Part shown: positions 53,838 to 56,536 of the stretch, one piece after another | How positions within the stretch are numbered: the stretch's first letter is position 1 | Layout of the letters: each line of letters begins with the position of its first letter | IMG/VR virus record: IMGVR_UViG_3300036901_000031 | Coordinates: 1 to 56,536 of that record | Reading direction: 5' to 3' (one strand) | DNA length: 56,536 bases | From: a virus | The notes under the pieces: generated by a model | Seen by the model: the letters and a program-made list of their open reading frames with translations, nothing else | Told to the model about the DNA's origin: nothing | Databases searched by the model: none | Made by a program: the position numbers and the translations under genes

Positions 53838-53869
53838 TCTCTGGTCCTTGACAGATGTAGACCTTGAAG
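53838..53869. repeat. 32-bp direct repeat, copy 2
   Basis: Lies just upstream of the peptidase ATG; identical to 53399-53430, so the start of one gene has been duplicated in front of another. Confidence 0.8.
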
Positions 53870-53881
53870 GAGATCGGAGAC

Positions 53882-54115
53882 TCAGGCATCGGCATGTGCT
53901 CGGTCGATTTCTTCAGGGTCGAGCCGGAGCCGGAAGTGCTCCAGCACGGCGAGCGGCTTGTAGTCGTGCCATGCATCCGCCCACGGTGCCTCATCGCTCG
54001 ACGCCTTCCACTGTGCGCCGTGCTCGTGGTCTAGAACAATCTCGCAACACAGCCCAAGCGATCCCAAGAACTCCTGATTGCTCTCTTTGATTTCGATGCG
54101 GCCAATCTCGCTCAT
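53882..54115 (-). CDS. Hypothetical protein
   Basis: 77 residues from ATG 54113-54115. Begins at the first of four copies of a 20-bp junction repeat. Acidic/charged with a His-rich middle (VLDHEHGAQWKASSDEAPW). No family. Confidence 0.5.
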   Translation of the reverse strand: MSEIGRIEIKESNQEFLGSLGLCCEIVLDHEHGAQWKASSDEAPWADAWHDYKPLAVLEHFRLRLDPEEIDRAHADA

Positions 54116-54128
54116 GTCTTCTCCGGCC
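54109..54128. repeat. Gene-junction repeat, copy c (20 bp)
   Basis: Minus strand GGCCGGAGAAGACATGAGCG: holds a ribosome site (GGAGAA), the ATGA stop/start overlap and the first codons. Other copies at 54378-54397, 54542-54561 and 54943-54962; the last two extend to 56 bp. Confidence 0.85.
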
Positions 54129-54384
54129 GCCAGACCACAATGACTTCCTCGAAGCTGCCCCGGTAGATCGTCCGCTCAGTTGGCCCTGGCTCGCGCCCGT
54201 CACAGACACGCAGACACACCACCTCGGCGTCTTCACCGAACCATCCGAGGGCACCCACAACTCGCTCAGGGCCGAAGCGCGAATCGAACAGGCACCACCA
54301 CCCGTTCTCGACCTCGTGGACCGGCACAATCGGGATCAACGGCAGTGTTGTTACGGCCATTTCTTTCTCCCTTGGTTCGCTCAT
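54112..54384 (-). CDS. Hypothetical protein
   Basis: 90 residues from ATG 54382-54384, at the junction repeat. Beta-rich middle (VENGWWCLFDSRFGPERVVG). Ends WRPEKT, echoing the EKT ends of three neighbours. Confidence 0.5.
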   Translation of the reverse strand: MSEPREKEMAVTTLPLIPIVPVHEVENGWWCLFDSRFGPERVVGALGWFGEDAEVVCLRVCDGREPGPTERTIYRGSFEEVIVVWRPEKT

Positions 54385-54397
54385 GTCTTCTCCGGCC
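54378..54397. repeat. Gene-junction repeat, copy d (20 bp)
   Basis: Same 20-bp core spanning the ribosome site and start of the 54112-54384 gene. Confidence 0.85.
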
Positions 54398-54548
54398 ATC
54401 GCTTGCGATCCCAGATGATCGACGGTTGGATGACGATGCGGTCGGGACTCGTCGAGTAGGTGTGCCGGTAGAACTGAATCTCCAGCCGCAGCCTACCTAG
54501 CCGCCACTTCCAGAATCGGTGAACACTCCCATCAGCCTGTCCGCTCAT
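54381..54548 (-). CDS. Hypothetical protein
   Basis: 55 residues from ATG 54546-54548 at the junction repeat. Basic, with RWRLGRLRLEIQF-like strands (WKWRLGRLRLEIQF). Ends KRWPEKT. Confidence 0.45.
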   Translation of the reverse strand: MSGQADGSVHRFWKWRLGRLRLEIQFYRHTYSTSPDRIVIQPSIIWDRKRWPEKT

Positions 54549-54597
54549 GTCTTCTCCGGCCAGTTGGCTAGTAGCTCCCGAGCACACTCATCGAGAG
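54542..54597. repeat. Gene-junction repeat, copy a (56 bp)
   Basis: 20-bp core plus 36 bp coding the C-terminal ECARELLANWPEKT end of the preceding gene; matched at 54943-54998. Confidence 0.85.
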
Positions 54598-54949
54598 GGA
54601 CGTTCATCACTTCTTTTATGAGCCGCCAGCCGATATTGGCTTCGCGGAGTGTGATGCCCGAACACATGACGCCGCCGTCTGGATGCACCAACAACTCAAT
54701 AGCCAGCCCTTCGGCTCGGGCGCGTTCGATCACGGCCAAGACCGGAGATGGCTCGGCTGCGCGGCGCAGGGTTCTATCAGCAATCCATCCCTGGGCAGCG
54801 TGCCTCGCCTCCTCAACGCCTAGCAAGTAGCCTTCCCATTTATCGTCTGAACCCTTCAGACAGTCACGGTCCGGTGGTTGGCCGTGGGTCTGCTGCTCGA
54901 TGAAATCCGGCAACGTAGTTATGTCGATCGCTTCCTTTGGGTCGCTCAT
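54545..54949 (-). CDS. Hypothetical protein, paralogue of 54946-55320
   Basis: 134 residues from ATG 54947-54949 at the junction repeat. Contains SPVLAVIERARAE and ends ECARELLANWPEKT, both shared with the next gene. Helical; function unknown. Confidence 0.5.
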   Translation of the reverse strand: MSDPKEAIDITTLPDFIEQQTHGQPPDRDCLKGSDDKWEGYLLGVEEARHAAQGWIADRTLRRAAEPSPVLAVIERARAEGLAIELLVHPDGGVMCSGITLREANIGWRLIKEVMNVPLDECARELLANWPEKT

Positions 54950-54998
54950 GTCTTCTCCGGCCAGTTGGCTAGTAGCTCCCGAGCACACTCATCGAGAG
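54943..54998. repeat. Gene-junction repeat, copy b (56 bp)
   Basis: Nearly identical to 54542-54597; spans the end of one gene, the ribosome site and the start of the next. Confidence 0.85.
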
Positions 54999-55320
54999 AG
55001 ACACCTGCCGAGCTAGCGATTCGATTGCGGCCTCGCCAGAGATTGATCCCGAACGTCCCGGCAGAACCACCGCTCATCGTCCAGTTGATGCGGTCTTCTC
55101 GGGCGCGTTCGATTACGGCCAAGACCGGGGAAGACTCGGCGGTCAGTTCTCCTTCGAGTTCTTCTCTAATCTGCTGATAGAGAGCCTGAGCGCTTGGATC
55201 GTTGCCGTCGAGGCCGGACTTGAGGATCGTCCAGGCGTCACCGAGTGAGACGACTCCGCGCAGGGCTTCCTCGATCGACTCGCGCCGGAACACAACGAAG
55301 TCGCTAGGTGGTTCGTTCAC
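54946..55320 (-). CDS. Hypothetical protein, paralogue of 54545-54949
   Basis: 124 residues. SSPVLAVIERARED (80-ish) and C-terminal SLDECARELLANWPEKT match its neighbour, from the 56-bp repeat that covers both gene ends. Confidence 0.5.
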   Translation of the reverse strand: MNEPPSDFVVFRRESIEEALRGVVSLGDAWTILKSGLDGNDPSAQALYQQIREELEGELTAESSPVLAVIERAREDRINWTMSGGSAGTFGINLWRGRNRIASSAGVSLDECARELLANWPEKT

Positions 55321-55508
55321 GACACAACCCCCGACCCAAGACCGGATTCCTCGATCTGGGACTTAGCGAACATTCCGACAACGCCGTGCGGCAATGGGTC
55401 GCCGGAGCGCATCGCTGCGTGAACCTCCGCGACCATGTTGGCGCTCACACCCGAGTAGCCGAACTCTCGAAGGTTGCGAGCGATGGCTATGTAGATTAGC
55501 TTTCTCAT
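55317..55508 (-). CDS. Hypothetical protein
   Basis: 63 residues; AGGAGGAG precedes the ATG at good spacing. Helical (MRKLIYIAIARNLREFGYSG). No family. The frame overlapping it (55363-55761) probably should end near this ATG. Confidence 0.55.
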   Translation of the reverse strand: MRKLIYIAIARNLREFGYSGVSANMVAEVHAAMRSGDPLPHGVVGMFAKSQIEESGLGSGVVS

Positions 55509-55761
55509 TTCTCCTCCTTGGTTTTTTCCGGTCGATACAGAAGAAGCCCGCTACATCAATTCCTAGACGCTCAGCCACGTCGCGGTCCCAAACAATCCAG
55601 CGAAACCGAATCGGCAGGCAGGGGAACACACAGACAAAGACCGACCATCTACTGCACTTCCATCCACCGAGGCGTTCCCGCTTGACGTACGCGCCAAGCC
55701 ACAGGTCGCCCGGCACGACGCCGAACCGAACGCTCGGCATACTCACGCGCAGGTCAGGCAT
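55363..55761 (-). CDS. Hypothetical protein, possible frameshift at A6
   Basis: Start at ATG about 55761: MPDLRVSMPSVRFGVVPGDL and on, with a Trp/Arg-rich basic middle. The frame runs 145 nt into the next gene. A one-base shift in the A6 run before AAGGAGG would end it at the TGA overlapping the next ATG, as in its neighbours, so a frameshift or sequencing error is likely. Function unknown. Confidence 0.45.
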   Translation of the reverse strand: MPDLRVSMPSVRFGVVPGDLWLGAYVKRERLGGWKCSRWSVFVCVFPCLPIRFRWIVWDRDVAERLGIDVAGFFCIDRKKPRRRNEKANLHSHRSQPSRVRLLGCERQHGRGGSRSDALRRPIAARRCRNVR

Positions 55762-56014
55762 CCTCAACGAACCGATCGCCAACGAGCAGCCGAACCTCAT
55801 CGTCACCGTCGCCGCAAAGCGAGACGGGAACCTCCATCGAGACGGTGCCGTGGATCAAGTCCTCGGGGTGGCAGTTATCGACCCAGCCCTGCGCCCAGCA
55901 CTCGATGTCGCCTTGGATCGCGTCACGCGCCGGGACACAGCCAGCCTCCGGGTGCAGTAGTTCCATACTCACGTAGCCGTCTCGCACGGTGATCTTCAGG
56001 CGATGGTCGCTCAT
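55754..56014 (-). CDS. Hypothetical protein
   Basis: 86 residues; beta-rich start (MSDHRLKITVRDGYVSMELL) and an acidic end (CGDGDDEVRLLVGDRFVEDA). Good GGAGAA before the ATG. No family. Confidence 0.5.
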   Translation of the reverse strand: MSDHRLKITVRDGYVSMELLHPEAGCVPARDAIQGDIECWAQGWVDNCHPEDLIHGTVSMEVPVSLCGDGDDEVRLLVGDRFVEDA

Positions 56015-56044
56015 TCTCCTTCCCCTTCTCCTGTAACCGGAGGA

Positions 56045-56302
56045 TCAACCACGGAGAGCCTTCGCTAAATTTTGAAGCTCGTTGCTCGCCCGCCCCAGCC
56101 CAGTCGAGTAGCCCGTCGCGAACCTGGCCTCGTCCGTGAAGTTCGTCCATTCCTCCAACTTCTCAGGGTCGCCAGCGATCACGTCAGCTTCGGCCCCGAA
56201 CCTTTCCGCTCGGCGACTGCTCTCCCTACTCTCGTCGTCAAACCACTTGGCAAGCCGCTCGATTGAGTAGAGGACAAGCTTCTCGGTCGTCGGTTCAGCC
56301 AT
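56045..56302 (-). CDS. Hypothetical helical protein
   Basis: 85 residues from ATG 56300-56302. Helical and charged (YSIERLAKWFDDESRESSRR). Similar to the next gene upstream (AEALDRLARWLF), so possible paralogues. GGAGAA before the ATG. Confidence 0.5.
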   Translation of the reverse strand: MAEPTTEKLVLYSIERLAKWFDDESRESSRRAERFGAEADVIAGDPEKLEEWTNFTDEARFATGYSTGLGRASNELQNLAKALRG

Positions 56303-56536
56303 CTGTTTCTCCTTCGCTAACCAGAGGATCAAGAGCACGCCGGGCTACATCGACTACATCGCCGGGGAACCTTGACTCGCACCCGGCTATCGCTTGGAGG
56401 GCTTCTCTTAGTCGGTCCCGTTCAACCCGACACTCGGCAAGCTCAGGTGCGCCGAACAGCCACCGGGCCAGACGATCAAGGGCCTCGGCTGAGACTTCCT
56501 CGACGCTCAAGCCCTCGCCGTCGAACCAGTCCTCAA
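56295..56536 (-). CDS. Partial helical protein at the right edge
   Basis: The frame is open to the right edge; an internal TTG at 56508-56510 could start it, but EDWFDGEG upstream of it continues in frame, so the gene probably begins outside. Coiled-coil-like with RVERDRLREALQAIAG. Confidence 0.45.
   Translation of the reverse strand, partial: EDWFDGEGLSVEEVSAEALDRLARWLFGAPELAECRVERDRLREALQAIAGCESRFPGDVVDVARRALDPLVSEGETDG

Overview
The window is part of the genome of a large tailed bacteriophage (Caudoviricetes). It carries a terminase large subunit, portal, tail or fibre proteins, two cell-wall hydrolases, rIIA/rIIB-like genes and about 50 tRNA or tRNA-like genes. Almost every gene lies on the minus strand in tightly overlapping operons (ATGA/TAATG junctions). 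The clear exceptions are a phospholipase-D-like gene (1530-2168) and an HNH homing endonuclease (43690-44187). Many genes have a TATAAT-type -10 box ending about 6 nt before the ATG and no Shine-Dalgarno. Such leaderless starts are typical of actinobacterial hosts, so I infer an actinobacteriophage; the host species is not determinable. GC is moderate over most of the window and clearly higher from about 53,200 to the right end.

Layout in coordinate order (transcription mostly right to left): 1-1430 membrane/lysis-like cassette; 1530-2168 PLD-family nuclease; 2239-6220 small genes including a cREC-domain protein, an alanine-repeat protein and a MazG-like pyrophosphohydrolase; 6274-9255 rIIB and rIIA; 9317-15178 accessory genes including aspartate carbamoyltransferase, a SLOG/DprA-like protein, a SWIM zinc-finger protein, APS reductase and a nucleotidyltransferase-2H phosphoesterase fusion; 15548-18904 a 1118-residue multidomain CCA-adding enzyme; 18921-25023 small genes plus a polynucleotide-kinase-like P-loop protein, a HAD phosphatase and a dNMP kinase; 25038-37691 metallophosphoesterase, portal, terminase, virion proteins and two lysins; 37803-51799 the tRNA array; 52050-56536 small accessory genes including a secreted metzincin and a repeat-rich, high-GC gene cluster.

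The most striking content is an RNA-maintenance system. The array covers all 20 amino acids and contains what I read as a phage-encoded RNase P RNA (38421-38891, with a 66-codon gene inside it) and a tmRNA (48101-48502). It also holds a Pth2-type peptidyl-tRNA hydrolase. The tRNAs do not encode CCA, and the phage supplies a CCA-adding enzyme. Elsewhere in the window are a 2H phosphoesterase fused to a nucleotidyltransferase, a 5'-kinase-like protein, a HAD phosphatase and a cyclic-phosphate-processing receiver (cREC) protein. Together these suggest tRNA processing, end repair and ribosome rescue under phage control. No RNA ligase was recognised in the window.

A second system is NAD+ rebuilding: nicotinamide phosphoribosyltransferase (40405-41853) and NMN adenylyltransferase-Nudix (41899-42804) sit next to each other inside the array, the gene pair of the NARP2 anti-defence pathway. 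All assignments come from reading motifs by eye; no database search was run.
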